Notes under the pieces: model-generated
The model's database searches: none
The model's input: only the letters and a program-made list of their open reading frames with translations
Told to the model about the DNA's origin: nothing
Position numbers and translations under genes: made by a program
Assembly (NCBI GenBank): GCA_024811115.1
Contig: JAKOGH010000002.1
Span: 496,001 to 560,000 of the forward strand
Source: Terana coerulea
Lineage: Eukaryota; Basidiomycota; Agaricomycetes; Polyporales; Phanerochaetaceae
Length of the DNA stretch: 64,000 nucleotides
Direction of reading: 5' to 3'
In this document: piece after piece, positions 40,584 to 53,500 of the stretch
How the letters are laid out: every line of letters starts with the position of its first letter
Position numbering within the stretch: the stretch's first letter is position 1

Positions 40584-42989
40584 ATGGCCTTGGATACTCA
40601 TCTGGCTGTCTTGGACAGCACTGGACAATCCGAAGGCGACGCGGAGCACGGCGAGAGGATACTCACCCCCAAGCCGTCGCTGGGTAGTACACTGCACGAG
40701 GACTCGCCGCGCACGCACCTTGACGTCGGCGAGGACGAGCCGGAGCCGCCGCTTCCGCTACGTTCACAGGTGTCTCTCGCCCCGACGGTCGCTTCGCACG
40801 TACCACAGGCGGACGGCGAGAAGGGGGCGCGGTTGAGCATTATCGAACCTGGGAGGGATCAGAAGTCGAGGATGGCGGAAGAGTTTAGGCTGTCGCAGTA
40901 TGCTGAGGGTGATGAGCGCGAGGTGGTGGTGGTTGATTGGGACGGCCCTGGGGATCCGGAGAATCCGAAAAAGTGCGTGCACAGTATTTCGTCGGTGTTG
41001 AGGGAAATGCTGACGGAGAGGGTAGCTGGCCGGAAAGGCAGAAATGGGCCGCCGCGCTCATGGTCTCGGCTTTCACCTTCATTTCCCCCGTTGCGTCGTC
41101 CATGGTCGCGCCCGCGGCGTTTCAGATAGCGCACGAACTGAATATCACGAAGAGTATTGAGATCTCGATGACAATCTCCGTATACGTTTTGGCATACGGT
41201 ACGCTCAGAGCTTGACTTTTCTTCCCGATCTACTCTAATACACAGTGACCTAAAGCTGTTGGCCCGCTATTCCTCGGGCCCCTCAGCGAGATATACGGCC
41301 GCTCGCGCGTGCTGCAACTTGCGAACCTCTTCTTTCTTGTCTTCAACCTCGCGTGCGGCTTCGCGCAGAATAAGGGCGAGCTCATCGCGTTCCGGTTCCT
41401 CTCTGGCCTCGGCGGGAGCGCGCCCCTTTCCGTGTGTACTCCGCACCCTCGTTCCCTATACATGAACACGCTAAAATTTTCGCTCACAGGTTGGTGGTGG
41501 CGTACTTAGCGATATGTGGGACGCGGATAAGCGTGGGCGGGCCGTCGGCATCTACTCGCTCGCGCCGCTACTTGGGCCTGCGATAGGACCCATCGCCGGC
41601 GGGTGGATCGCACAAAAGTCGACCTGGCGCTGGGTGTTCCGTAGCGTGACCATCGCGGACGCAATCGTGCAGGCATTTGGACTCTGGTTACTGCGAGAAA
41701 GTGCGCCACTCTGCCTTTATCGTATTGAATGCGATGCTGCGATGGGACGCTGATGGGCGTGTGAATGTCAGCGTACGCACCAGTGCTGCTCAAGCGCAAG
41801 GCGCAGAGGATCAAGAAGGAGCTGGCGGGAACTGGTGGCGTAGACACCGAGAAGGGGCACCAGCCGGAGAAGCTCGTGCGGACGGTGTATCAGATTGAGA
41901 AGGGCGACGTCAAGTACGCCTTCTCTACAGCTTATATGCTAATCTGAGGCTGACCGCCAGCTGCGCAGGTGGAAAGAGTTCCTCATTCGCGCTCTCTGCA
42001 GGCCGTTCGTGCTCTTTGCGCAGGAGCCTATTATCCAGCTATTCGGTGTCTACCTCGCCTTTGTGTATGGCACAGTCTACCGTGAGTCTCCCCATGCTCC
42101 ATTATTGTATGTGTGCTCATGAGATTGTAGTTGTCCTCACGACCATGCCGCTCATATTCACTGAGGTGTACGATGAGCGCATCGGCATCGCAGGATTGCA
42201 CTACATTGCTCTTGTACGTCATGTTATATGTTGGTTCCCATCGGCTGTTAACACGGTCGAATACAGGGCCTCGGCCTGTCGATCGCCGCACAAATCAACG
42301 CACGCTTGCTCGATAGCACGTACAAGCGGCTGAAGGCAAAGAACGGTGGTGTCGGGAAACCCGAGTTCCGCTTGCGTGCGTATCTACTTCCCTGTCCTCA
42401 GCACCACGCGCTAACACAAAACACGATGCTCGTGCAGTGCCAATCATACCTGGCGCGTTCCTCCTCCCCATCGGTCTGCTCATAAGCGGCTGGAGTGCTC
42501 AGAAGCGTACACATTGGATTGTTCCTGACATTGTAAGTTCTCGTTACGTCCGTGGCACATGTCTTGCTTATCGTGAGCTACCATGCTAGGGCTTCTTGCT
42601 GATTGGTGCAGGTGCTGCCTCGTCGTTTCAAGGCCTGCAAGCCTATACGATAGACTCCTTCCCGCGATACGCTGCCTCAGGTGGGTCTGCCGTTCCTTCG
42701 CCATGCCGTCCCCATTACTCATTTCTTCCCTCTTTTAACTACAGCTCTAGCAGCCGTCTCCTGCTTCCGCTCACTCGCAGGGTTTGGCTTCCCGCTTTTC
42801 GCGCCCTACATGTACAGCGCGCTCGGGTACGGGAAGGGCGACACAATCCTCGCCGCATTTTGCCTCGGCGTCGGCTGCCCTGCCCTTATTTTGTTTTACG
42901 TCTATGGAGAAAGGATAAGAAGCATGAGCAAACGGACGGTCAGTACGCGGCCGATCAGTAGTCTTACTGTGGTGAATGCAGGGGCGTAG
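40584..42989 (+). CDS. MFS transporter, DHA1 (polyamine/multidrug) type
   Basis: This is a proton-coupled major facilitator of the plasma membrane. A ~125-residue acidic cytosolic N-terminus (MALDTHLAVLDSTGQ...) ends at WDGPGDPENPKNW, the usual DHA1 lead-in. Transmembrane blocks follow: WAAALMVSAFTFISPVASSM, YAVGPLFLGPLSEIYGRSRV (motif A), ACGFAQNKGELIAFRFLSG, YSLAPLLGPAIGPIAGGWI (motif C), WRWVFRSV, LFGVYLAFVYGTVYLVLTTM, LGLSIAAQINARLLD and PIIPGAFLLPIGLLISGW. The C-terminal helices are FLLIGAGAASSFQGLQAYTID and SCFRSLAGFGFPLFAPYMY, then LGVGCPALILFYVYGERIR. About ten introns, all joinable in frame. The substrate is unknown; drugs, polyamines or sugars are the family range. A tandem relic of its 3' end lies at 44570-44760. 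Confidence 0.9.
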
Positions 42990-43280
42990 AGGGTTGGATG
43001 AGGATGCTTGACTTAGTAGATTGCTTGACGATTTTAATGACTCGCGAGAGAAATATGGAGGACTCCGTGAGCACGTATCTTATTTACCCTTACTATAGCA
43101 CTCATAAATGCTCCATACATTTCCACTGCTTTTTCATAGGCTCGAAACTAGCCGTTTTGCAGCAATGCATAGCAGCTATCACAGCGTCCATTGGCAACAC
43201 CCTTCAGTTCTCTTCAGGCATCATTGAGTATACAGGTCACAAGCGTAATAACTCTTCGACTCTATCTCATGCATCATTTC

Positions 43281-43889
43281 TCAAACCTCCAGCGCCTTCG
43301 TGAGCAGCTTCTCAAACATGGCGTCCACCTTTTCCAAAATCGCCCTCACCTCCGCGTTCGCCGCATTGGCCCCGATGATGATCGAGCTCGGGAGGTCGTA
43401 CACGATGCGCGTGCCGCCCTCGGCCGTCTCCTGCACGAGGATGCGCGGCGGGATGTGCAGCCCAAGCGTGGGGTCGTGCCGCAGGATGGTCTGCGCCGTG
43501 AGCGGGTTGCCGATGATGTACACGAACGTCTCCGGGAAGCTTTTTCCGGCGTCGGAGAAGTACGCGGTCAGCCAGCGCGAGTGCGGGACCTCGAGGAAAG
43601 CACTATTGTCGACGCAGTTCGAACGCATCATCAGCCCACTGTCCGGCAGGCTCGCAGAGTGTCAAAAGACGGCTTACACAAAGTCGCGCGTCCCCTCGGT
43701 GAGCTCGTCCATAAACGCGTGCAGATCCTCCTTCCTCTGGATTTTCTCGAGGCGCGAGAGCACGGTGCCGAGGGCCTTGTCCTTGTTCAGCGCGATGTTG
43801 AGCGCGGCTGTGGCGTCGCGCACGGGCTTGGACGAGCTGAGCACGACGTGCTGCGTGGTGAACGGCTGGATTTGTTTGGCGACTGACAT
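43281..43889 (-). CDS. DUF302 family protein
   Basis: The intact member of the DUF302 trio. The start is MSVAKQIQPFTTQHVVLSSSKPV and exon 1 ends LTEGTRDFV. The donor is GTAAGC after GACTTTGT, and exon 2 gives AFLEVPHSRW, SFPETFVYIIGNPLTAQTIL, DPTLGLHIPPRILVQE, GGTRIVYDLPSSII and the C-terminus FEKLLTKALEV. Around 175 residues, the normal size. Function unknown; the DUF302 fold is a small alpha/beta domain found in bacteria and fungi. The gene is convergent with the MFS transporter (291 bp between stops), and this arrangement is repeated at 44570-45621. Confidence 0.85.
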
Positions 43890-44569
43890 GGCTGATTTCG
43901 CTGGCGAATGTAAAGTCGGGGTTGTTCTGGTAGTGGAAGTGACTGGTGGCGATGCAGAGTTTGCGTCAACTACTGAGTCTCTCTAGGATATTAATACTGC
44001 GGAAGCCTTAAGGTCGGGTAGAACCATCACGTCGGCGCAACATTGACCGAGCCTTAGTGTTATGAGCTCATATCGGGCTCGGACTGACTGTCATCCCACC
44101 TTTGCTAGGTGCGGCGATTCGGTGACTCGCCGGGTTCTACTGATAGCCTAAAGAGGTAAGCGGCGCCACAATGCCGAATAGCGCGCTTAACTCCCTTGTA
44201 GTAGGGAAGCTGCAAATCTAATCTGACTTCTGGCAAGTCCGTGCGTCGAAAAATTTCACGAATGTTTCCGCATTATTGATATGTCCACCGTATTGATGCA
44301 GCTGCCTCTATGTCACTTTACAGAAGCTGGTGGATGAAATTGGTACAAGGCGTCAAGTCAACTTGAACCTCAGCCTTCCGCGCCGCTTAGTTGGTTCGAG
44401 GTTATATTTGTTGCATTGGTCAGCCCGCGTATCTCATATACATCAGGATTCAGGAGCTGACAGCAATGATGTCAAAGTGGCTAGTGTATACGTAAAATGA
44501 CCGTGCATTTATTGCAGGGCGTCGGCGATGTGAGAATGAGTAATGGAATAGGAGATGAGGTGCCCGAGC
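43890..44569. other. Intergenic stretch, nothing recognised
   Basis: Upstream region of the intact DUF302 gene. It may include further decayed DNA of the duplicated MFS copy, but none could be aligned by eye. Confidence 0.35.
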
Positions 44570-44760
44570 TCATATCTCACACCATAGAAATATGACGCGA
44601 TGGAGCTCGGCAACGCAGTCACCATCTCTGCTGCATTCATCTCCGGTGTCGGCTGCCCTGTCTGGTCTGATTTCAGATTTACATCTTCCGAGAGAGGGCT
44701 CTGAGGGGGACGAGTAAAGGGCAGGCGATTAGTACGACTCAGCCAAACGATTAAATGTGT
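44570..44760 (+). pseudogene. Relic of the 3' end of a second MFS transporter gene
   Basis: The segment aligns with the last exon of the MFS gene at 40584-42989. LGNAVTISAAFISGVGCPVW corresponds to YGKGDTILAAFCLGVGCPAL, and after a frame change IYIFRERALRGTSKGQAIST matches FYVYGERIRSMSKRTVST. No upstream exons were found. It sits upstream of, and convergent with, a DUF302 gene, exactly as the intact pair does. Confidence 0.72.
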
Positions 44761-45001
44761 CGATAATGTGATGACTACAAGGTCATAAACTTAAAAGAAC
44801 CAGGCCGTGAATATAAGTGTCAAAACTTGTACAAGAGTTAGGGAGGACCGAAGAGCCAATTCGAACTGCGCGATCATGTGCATTTGACTCGGATATTATA
44901 CATCTACTATATGCCTTCAAGCTGCTGAGAACCGATCTCAAACTTGAACGCTTTCCTTTGACTGGGCTCGCTCGCCGTAGTACACATAGCACCGTCGGCC
45001 T

Positions 45002-45621
45002 TCAGTTCTCCAGCACCTCCGTCAACACTTTCTCCAGCTTAGCGTCCAATGCCACCAACGAGGTTGTCACCCCCGCGTTCACTTCGTCTGCGCCTATCAC
45101 TATCGTGCTCGGGAGGTCATACACAATGCGCGTACCGCCGCCGGCCGTTTCCTGCAAAAGTACGCGCGGAGGGATGTGCAGCCCAAGAGATAGATCGTGC
45201 TGCAGAAACGTCTGCGCGATGAGCGGGTTGCCGAGGATATATGTTAGAGTCTCGGGAAAGGTCTGCGCGGTGTCGGAGAAGTACGCGGACATCCAGCGCG
45301 AGTGCGAGCCTACGCCGAAGAGCCTGTTCACAGCGTGAAATTTCATTAGCAAAATAGCCACGAGTGACGACCCGCTATTCGCAGAATGTCTGACAAACAA
45401 TGCGGCTCACACAAAGTCTCGCGTGCCCTCTGTGAGCTCTGCCATCATGCTTTCCAAATCCGCCTTACTGCTGACATTCCTGAGGCGCGCAGGACTGTAC
45501 CACCCGCCTTGTCCTTGTTCAGCGCGGCGTCGAGCGCGGCTGCAACGGCATGCACAGGTTTGGGCGAGCTGAGCACGATGCGCTGCGCGGTGTACGACTG
45601 TACCAGTTTGGTGACTGGCAT
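45002..45621 (-). CDS. DUF302 family protein, one frameshift
   Basis: Third DUF302 gene. Exon 1 reads MPVTKLVQSYTAQRIVLSSP, then ALDAALNKDKAGGTVL. It then loses one base near 45489-45493 (a base added there gives ARLRNVSSKADLESMMAELT), and ends LTEGTRDFV. Exon 2 gives LFGVGSHSRWMSAYFSDTAQ, TLTYILGNPLIAQTFL, LGLHIPPRVLLQE, GGTRIVYDLPSTIVIG and LEKVLTEVLEN. The splice sites match the sister at 43281. It is closest to that sister, consistent with duplication of an MFS-DUF302 unit. Whether it is functional depends on whether the single shift is real. Confidence 0.75.
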
Positions 45622-45949
45622 GGCGAACCTTGATAATACTGGGGAGATGAAGCAGAGAGCGTGCTAGTGCAGGGACTCGGAGTCTGTGGTAAGTGAGTGT
45701 GTTTGGCGCAACGTACAATCGGGTATACTTGTAACGACTCGCCGCAGGCCCGCAACCCTGACCGAGCCTTAGGTAAGCGGCGCCACAACGCCGACTCCAG
45801 GCGCCTACTTACCTTTGACTTACCTTACGATAAATCAAAATCTGACTCTAGATCCAATGCATAGAAGCGGGTAAATGAAGTGTATAGACATAAATCATTG
45901 AGTACAGTAAAGTGCTATGTTGACTTACACATTTGCGGATATCGGGCTA
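45622..45949. other. Short intergenic stretch
   Basis: Nothing recognised between the DUF302 gene and the PPR gene. Confidence 0.35.
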
Positions 45950-48326
45950 CTACAGATCTGGCAGCGAAGACAGCGAAGGCACTCTTAGTGGTGTTCTTGC
46001 ACTTGGGTGGCTGTCAACTATGCGAAGTAATGTCTGGACTGAAACACCAAGAACCACCGGCCGGAGCGACGACTTCCTCGCCTCCACCAAGCTCATTATA
46101 TGATCCTTTAGCCGCCTTGCCGCGTCCCACTCCTCCCGATTCACGAATGCCAACAAAAGTTCAGTCCACAGGTAATGCTTGATGCGGTGCGCCGGGACCA
46201 CTCTCGTATACCAATCGTAGTAATACATGGCGCTTCGAATGCCTTCTTTACTCGGATTAGATATGCAGGCCTGGATAATGTGATAAAACTCCTGATGGAT
46301 ATCTTTTATGAATCGATATCGCCTGTCTCGGATGCTATCGGAGGAAGAGAATCCTCGTATAACCAGGCGTGTGTAGCGGCTCCGCCGTTTGTCAATCAGC
46401 TTGATGTTCAAGTTGGGCCAGTCCCTACTGAGGATGCCGCACAAAGCGATACGGTAGGTCACCACGTCGGGCTTCGGTATACCGGATGTGCTATCTTCCA
46501 TCCTATCAACGAGGTAATATACCGCTTCCATAGATGCTTCCGTTTGCTGGTTCGCCAAACACTCGAGAAGAGAGTTGCACAGATGTGTATCCGGCTGTAC
46601 GCCCCGTGTTTCCATAGCGCGAAGTACCAGTTCAGCTGCATCTGAGCGTGCATGATGAAGCGCCGAAAGGAGCATGGCTGACGTTTCGACGTTTGCAAGA
46701 TTTCCTGACGCGGTCATCAGCCTTAGAAGCGGAGCTATTGCACTGAGTTTGTTGGACTTCGTGTGATGGATAATCCACGTGTTGTAGGATATTACGTCCG
46801 GGCAGGGTCCAACCTGTCTCATCCGGGCAAAAACTGCCGTGGCGTCCACCTCCCGGTCGCTGCGCAGAAGCCAGTGCAGCGTCAAGTTGTACACCGATAA
46901 AACTGCAGGGTCGTCGATTTGAAGCTTCTCCCGTTGAAGCAGGCCTTGAAATTCATAGAAGCGAGCCATAGCAGCCTCGAAGCGGCCGCCGTGGAAGAGG
47001 CCATATATGAGGGCCCGATAAGCGTCAGCATTAGGCGTTATGACCTGGCGCAGCATGTCCCAGGACGTGGATAGACGATCAACCATGCCTGACTTTGCAA
47101 AGCCGTCCAAGACTGCGACCCACACACCGATGTCTTTGTCCACTCCCAGTTTCTCCATGTCGAGCCAGATCTTATCCGCGTAAGCCGGTCGACGAAGACG
47201 CATGAATGCCCTGATGAGTATCGCCCAAGCATTCTCGGGCAGTGCAACAGGTTGCGCGAAAGATGTGAGGGAGGGACGAAGGGCTAGCCAAGAATTACGC
47301 CCGGTCAAACAACGAATAATGGAATCGTAGAAGGGTTCCAGTGCAATCCAGCCACAGGTTACATCGGCCGATTTATTGGATACGTATTTGGAGAACCGTT
47401 TAGGGTCCTTGAGTATATAGGCGTTGGCTAGTTGGATGGCCCACTGCTCTACTCGGCCTCGCAGCTTCCAACCTTCAGGGAGACGGTTCCTTACCAACTC
47501 CCGAGCGGTGGGGGCAGTGAACTGTACGTCAAGTCGCAGGTCCAGACACATATCGAGCATCTCCGCGAACGATGACCCCCGCTGAACGAAAGCGGCTAGG
47601 ACGAGGCAAATGGTCATAGGGTGGAGTGCCTGCCATTGCCGGGTGAGTGCACCATTTCGGGGGTCTTCCTTTATTTCGTAGTCCTCCTCATTCAGCGCGC
47701 GCATAGCTGCGAACATGCGAATCACCTTTTGGGGTCTTCGCTGGCGATCGAGGCGGTCATCACAGTGTTGGAGGCTCTCAAGGCTCCCCTCGCTGTAGTG
47801 TAAACGGCGATGTCTTCGATTAGAGCGTGTGCGCTGGGACTTTGGCTGCTGCGGGAGGATGTGAGAGCTTGGAATGCGGAAGAAGCTGCGTCCGAGATGT
47901 ATGACCAGTGACGGAACTCAAGGCAGCGCAATAGCGGATCCTTCTTGAGCAAGGACCACGCCGTGGCAGCTGTGTGCAGGTCGCTGGAGGACAATGATAC
48001 AACTAGTTTCGTGTACTGAGTATGAAAGGAAGGGGGAATAATGAAGTCAGTCGTGCTGAGTATGGCAGGGGGTCGAAGTGCGGATCGGGGTCTGACTCGG
48101 CCTCAGTGGATGGTGATGTTAAGGGCTCGGTGGACAGAGATTCGCCGACGCCCTGCGTATGAGTAGCGGGTTTTGGCAGCCCCAAATCCTTGCTCTGGTT
48201 ACTTGGTCCGGAGTGAAGGCCTCGTGAGCTGTGCCATGGTACCGAAAACTCGGATGCCAGGCAGCGACCAACGATGGGACGGTGGACGAGTCTTCCGGAA
48301 ATTCGGGGGATACCGCAAGTAGACAT
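45950..48326 (-). CDS. Pentatricopeptide repeat (PPR) protein, probably mitochondrial
   Basis: This is an RNA-binding helical-repeat protein, probably acting on mitochondrial transcripts. The N-terminus from 48326 (MSTCGIPRISGRLVHRPIVG...) is basic and poor in acidic residues, like a mitochondrial presequence. PPR-type helices follow: NAWAILIRAFMRLRRPAYAD, GVWVAVLDGFAKSGMVDRL, DAYRALIYGLFHGGRFEAAM, LSVYNLTLHWLLRSDREVDA, DVISYNTWIIHHTKSNKL, DTHLCNSLLECLAN, DVVTYRIALCGIL and LWTELLLAFVNREEWDAARR. The C-terminus is SLSSLPDL. The long downstream part is a single open frame. Two shifts interrupt the N-terminal part, at GGGGG (48032-48036) and at TTTTGGGG (47727-47734) on the plus strand. Both are homopolymers. 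The specific RNA target cannot be told. Confidence 0.8.
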
Positions 48327-48832
48327 TCACCTGCAACAGTTGCTTTCAGCGCTTCTATAAGTAATAAAAGCAAATATTAAAGAGGAAGGGTTGAGTAAGG
48401 GTGAATATCGCTTGTTACTTCACTTACACGTCGTGATGGCGACCAGCGATGTTGTTTAGCGCCGTCAGCGCCACAAAGTTCGTTTGATTCCTGCTCGGCG
48501 CTCAGCGCTCAGGCTCTCGGCTGAAGGATATGACTATCAATTCCGCAAGCTCTCCGCTGATCAGTGCGCAAAAGCACGGTCAGACGTGAGCACTTGTGTA
48601 GCATTTTCCATAGAAACGACTTGAAATTGCATTGGATGATATATAATGATACAGGCTCGAGTTGACGGGAACGACGGAACAGCATATGTCACTGGGTCAT
48701 AGGAAGAGTATAACGTACAGCGGAAGAAACATGCAAGGAAATGATGTGGGCAAGAAACATGCGTTCAGAAAAAAACGAAGAGTAGAAGCAAGGAAGAGAA
48801 GAGATGTCAAAATGATAAGATTGCGAGGTACA
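48327..48832. other. Intergenic stretch, nothing recognised
   Basis: Upstream region of the PPR gene meeting the 3' flank of the BUD4-like gene. A few A/G-rich tracts only. Confidence 0.35.
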
Positions 48833-51800
48833 TCAACCAGGCATTGGGGAAAGCGTCGAAGGTGCTTGCCGAGCGAGCTCTTGCTGTCGTTGCCACAGCA
48901 GCTCAGCCCACAATGGATTGGGAGGTATGTGACCAACCAGTGCACGCAACACCTCCAACCTAAAGTCTCGTTAGCACTGTGGCAATGGTGGGATTTCTCT
49001 AGACGAACGCACCATTTGGCCTTCTCGTCGTCCGTGTCGGCAAAGAAAATAATCTCTTGGTCATCCGGGGAATACGAGGCGGAACGACCGTTCAACGCCA
49101 TACGGCACATCGAATTCCACGTAGCGGCTACTTCGTGCCGACATCACGGATGCAGGGCTGAAGAGCTCACTTCGGAACTCCTGGTCATCTTCTACGGCGA
49201 TCGCCTTCTTCAGGTCGATAGTCGCAGTGGCCTTCTTGGTCACATCGTTGAACGCAACCAGGTTAGACCCTATGACACGCAGATGCCGTCGACGCCATGA
49301 CTATATCAATACATCAGTATTGGCATACAGAATCAGTAGACGGAGAGCGCGTACCGTGCAGTCACCGCCATTCTGTGTCAAAGTACCCTCGAAGTATGTG
49401 ACCTTGTGCCAGCCGACATGCCGCAGCCCGCGATGGCACTCCTCCAGACTCTGTGGCAGCTGATCTGGTGAGATCCCCGGCAGCGGTGGCAGCCGGAACA
49501 CCTGAAGCATAATCTCCCCGACTTGCATGGTCTTCGGCGCCGACGCCGCCTCAGATTTCTGGCCGATGAGAGGGAAGCTGGTCTCGAACAGCTTCGTGTC
49601 GCAGTGCCGTCCGATATCCTTGAATGCGATGAACGTCCGCGCAAGGGTCCCGTCGGGCTTGAGATATCGGGCCAGATTCTCCTGAAGCGGGGGCGGAGGC
49701 CGTGGTGGTGGTGGGGCGACGGGCTTCACGGGCTTCTTCCCACCGAAGAAACTTCGCATGCCTCCTTTCGACGCTGGTGGCGGTACAGGCTGAGGCGGTG
49801 GTGGCGGAGTGTGCGTGTTTGCCTTGAACTGAGCGACGATGTGCGGATCCCGCCGCACCTTAACAGACAGAGTAAACTCAAGTTTGCTGTGCTCGATGCT
49901 AGAAGAATGTTAGCACAGCATCTCACGGACACATGCAGAGTACATACAGTTCAAACTCTTGGTCGATCCGACACTCTCTGCTAAGTGGAGACTCTGGGGT
50001 GGTTACGAAGTGAATGCCGTTGTTCAGAGTACACGACACCGCCGTGCGCTGTTGTGGCAGAGGGAGATTGTTGAGCTTGACACCAAGAACTGCAGAGGGA
50101 TATGAGCGATGGAGTATCATGTGAGACGAATGCCCAAACCTTTGACGAAAACCTTGCCGTACGACTTTCCGGAGCTTTCCTGCGCCCGCAGTTGTTTCAA
50201 CTGTTGCGAATACTCGTTCTGGGATCGATCATCAGCTCATGCTTTGCGATCCAGGCGAATGAGACTCACCATGTCTGAGGGTCTTCGAACCATTCTCCAC
50301 GCTTTGCTACTCGCAACATCGCCGGCACCGTCGATGTGCACGCCGTGACCGGAGTCGGACGAGGCGTAGATCATCTCGCTCCGTTGCCGAATGTGATAAT
50401 TCTGCTTGGGATGTAAGCATTCATCGCCGCCTACGAAGCCGCTAAAAGGCTCACCGAACGACCAGGTCCTTTCAGGCGATGAAGTTCCCGATCAATACTA
50501 TCTCCCAACGCATCCTCTTCCCCGTCTTCGATCGCCACGTAGTCCAGGGAGGCCAGCATCCGCGCTCATCGTATTGACGCGACGGCGCGCATTCGCAGCA
50601 CGCCGCTCCATGGCGCTGCTCGCATCGCTGGTGCTCATGCTTCGCCGTCTGCTTGGCACGGGCCGCCGCGCAGGGAAGTACTCGCCGGAGCTCTCGCCAA
50701 CATCGTCCGCCTCCTCGTCCCGCAGCCGAGCCTCGCGTTTCTTGGCCTTGATGAGTTCTCGCGGGCGCGGATGGCATCTTTGGTGGACGGCGGTTGTGGG
50801 CTGCTGGGGCGCGCAAATTCGGTGGTCGCACCTGGGCTGATGAAGCTCGTTCCCAGAAGCATCTCGGGGCCCATAGACGGCAGTTCGATATGCATAGGCA
50901 GACCCAAACTCGAATCCGCAGCATCTGGTTCCTCGGCGTCCTCCATGACGATCGTATTCATGCATGGCTCCTGCACGTCCACATCCATGGACACGTCCGG
51001 GAGTTCCAGGAAAGAGAGTGGCGCCCCGCCTTCACTCCCTCGGTAACGGCCTCGATCTTAAGACCAACGACTGTCTTGCCATCTGGGCCCATCTGCGCCT
51101 CGCCAGCAACGTCTGCCATGAGGCGATCCAGCGCGCTCTTCATGTCGCCGAGATGAACGAAGCCAAGATCCTGCGGGTCCGACTGCACCGTGGGCTTCTC
51201 TGAATCGGCAGCGATATCGAAGCTCGCCGAGCGAGGCAGCACGCTCGGCCGTGGAGGGTCGGCCGGCTGGGCGTCGGGATCAATCGACATGACGCCGTCA
51301 TACGTTGGATTATCCCGAGTGAGCTTGGGGACAGGGATGCGTGATCGCGGTGAGAAAGAAGCGGCTGGGGAGTTAGGTGCAGTCTCCATCCGTAGGGCAT
51401 TCTCCATGGAGAACGAGCCCCCGAAGGAATCGTCCATCTTCTCACGGAGGGGGCTGTCGATGCTCTGCTTCTTCTTCAGGATCTTCTGCACGCCCTCACG
51501 CGTAATGCGCGGGCTCCTGTTCCCGCCTGGGCTGCCTGAAGGGCTATGGATGTCTTGCGCGCTGCTCATGCGCATAAGGCCCCGTTGCAGCGGGGATTCT
51601 CCACGCGTGAAAGGCGAAGCGCTCCTGGAGGGCGGTCGGTTCAAGGCGGGTGAACCACTGCGGCTAAATGACTGGAAAGACGGCGACCCGGACCTGGCGA
51701 GCGGTGCGTTAATTACTCGCCCAAGGAGGCTATCTCGACTCCCGTTGGCATGGTTCATGCCCAACATGCGCGGCGGCGAAGTCGGAGGTGTAATCATCGA

Positions 51801-53359
51801 AGCCAAGGTGCTTTCTTCTGCGCTAGGCACCTCAGGCCTTTCGGCCTTGTCTATGTCCATCTCGAATAGAGCCCCGGACAGAGAGATATCGGAGTGGTGT
51901 GAGGCATTCCCGACGTCGGCATCGCGGGTCTTGTCCGGTCGACCAGCGTGTGTCGCGCCACCGGCCTGCGCCGGCCCAAATGGGTCTGCGGGGTTATAAA
52001 TATCCGCTGAGCGTAGAATGAGTGTTTGGGCCTGCGGAAGATAGCTGGGAGACTTACAGGGACTCGGAGTGCCTTCCGGGATGTTTAGTGAGAACTTGGG
52101 AATCAAACTCTCTTCGTTATGATGAGCCAGGTGTATCGTGCTCTGGCGTTTAGCGGGCGAAGGCGAAGGCGGCAGCATGCTAACATCCTCGTCGACATCC
52201 GCACCGGCCTCCCGTGCCTTCTGCGCTTTGACGCGCTCCGAGTGCGTGGTTCGACCGAGGGGCATATGCGACCCCGGAGAGACCGACCCGAGTGGTGAGG
52301 CTGAGCGCGAATGTGTCGGGGTAGAATATGACGGAACTGGCGCAGGGAGCTCGACGTGCTCTTCGGCAGGCGCAGTTTCAGGCCTTGTGGCTTCCAGCAT
52401 AGAGTCAACAAGCTCGGTGACGCTGTCATCGCCGACTTGGAGGTCGTCGAAACTTTCGTCGCCGTTCTGTACGCGGAGAGGACCGCGAGGTTCATGATTA
52501 TCGGGGTGCTCAGGGTTATGGTGTCCGTGTGGTTCGTGGTGGGAGGGTTTCGCGTCTTCGGCATTGTTATCATCACCTTCATCTTCATCGTCCTCGCTAT
52601 CTTTGCCGTCGTCGTCTTCGTCCGTGACCCATTCAAACGGCTGCGAGCCGCTGTCCTCCTCCACGTCGTATTCCATCACATCACATGTCTCGTCGAAGGT
52701 GACCGTCTTGCGCCTCTGCTTCTTAGTGAGAGAACTACGCGGCCCGTGGAGGCGTTTGGAGACGAGAGACGGTCGGGACGGGGAAGCTGAGCGATGGGGA
52801 GACTGTCGACCGCTCTCGAAGAGATCTTTCGGAGGTGGTGGAGGCGGAAGGTCGTCAGAGAAGTCATCGCCGGCCCCATGACCAGCGTCCTCGTTCTCGA
52901 CTTTGCTGGCCTTGAACGGGCTCTTACTGACTGGCTTCCTGTTCGTGAGACCCTGGAGACCCTGAGATTGCCTACGCTTCCGAGCTGAAGGGGCCTCGTT
53001 CTCTGTCTGTTCGGACAGCGAATTTGGCCGTGGTCTCTTCTCCCCGCTTGGCCGCCTTGCGACAAGCTTGGTGGGAGATGGGACGGTGTTTCCTCTGGAA
53101 GGCATCGGGATGATCGACTTGCTAACGGGGATGCTCGACTTGCTAACGAGCTTGAAGGGCGATTTAGAGACTTTACCACCCTCCATGACGTGCTTCCAGC
53201 TGCTGGAGTTGCGACGTGGAAGTTGCATGCGCGTAGGGGGGCTGTCTCCGACGTTGGCGAGTCCCGCTTGGCGATCCGAAGCGGGGTTGTAGCCTTGGGT
53301 TGGGGCTGCCAGCCATCGTTCGCGATGGCCAACGGTCGTAGCGGAGTAGCCGAGCTCAT
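48833..53359 (-). CDS. BUD4: BUD4/anillin-like septum protein with C-terminal PH domain
   Basis: This scaffold protein links septins to the division site and septum. The N-terminus MSSATPLRPLAIANDGWQPQ is at 53359. A ~700-residue disordered, Ser/Pro-rich and acidic part follows, with many SPF and SPS sites likely phosphorylated (KSPFKLVSKS, KSPFKASKVE). Late exons hold a Lys/Arg-rich block (IKAKKREARLRDEEADD) and an anillin-homology region with a poly-Pro insert (PPPPPQPVPPPASKGG). The C-terminal PH domain reads GTLTQNGGDC, WRRRHLRVIGSNLVAFND, VTKKATATIDLKKAIAVEDD, YGVERSFRLVFP, EIIFFADTDDEKAKW and LEVLRALVGHIPPNPLWAEL. At least four single-base shifts (plus-strand GGGGGG 53236-53241, CCCC 51024-51027, near 50754-50760 and 50536-50556) break the frame; two are homopolymers. 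Confidence 0.83.
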
Positions 53360-53500
53360 CGTCTCGCACGATGAGGAGGGAGATCGGGGCGGCGGGCGAG
53401 GTTGAAGTCGAACCAACTTGAACCAACACGGATTGACGCGCAATTTCACGTGAGCGCGACTTGAGCGCGTTATGCAAACGCCCCCGAAGATGGGCGCTTA

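Noticed and set aside
51190..51999. 269-codon plus-strand ORF opposite BUD4
   Set aside because: The minus strand encodes the Ser/Pro-rich BUD4 disordered region; the plus frame is its complement shadow.
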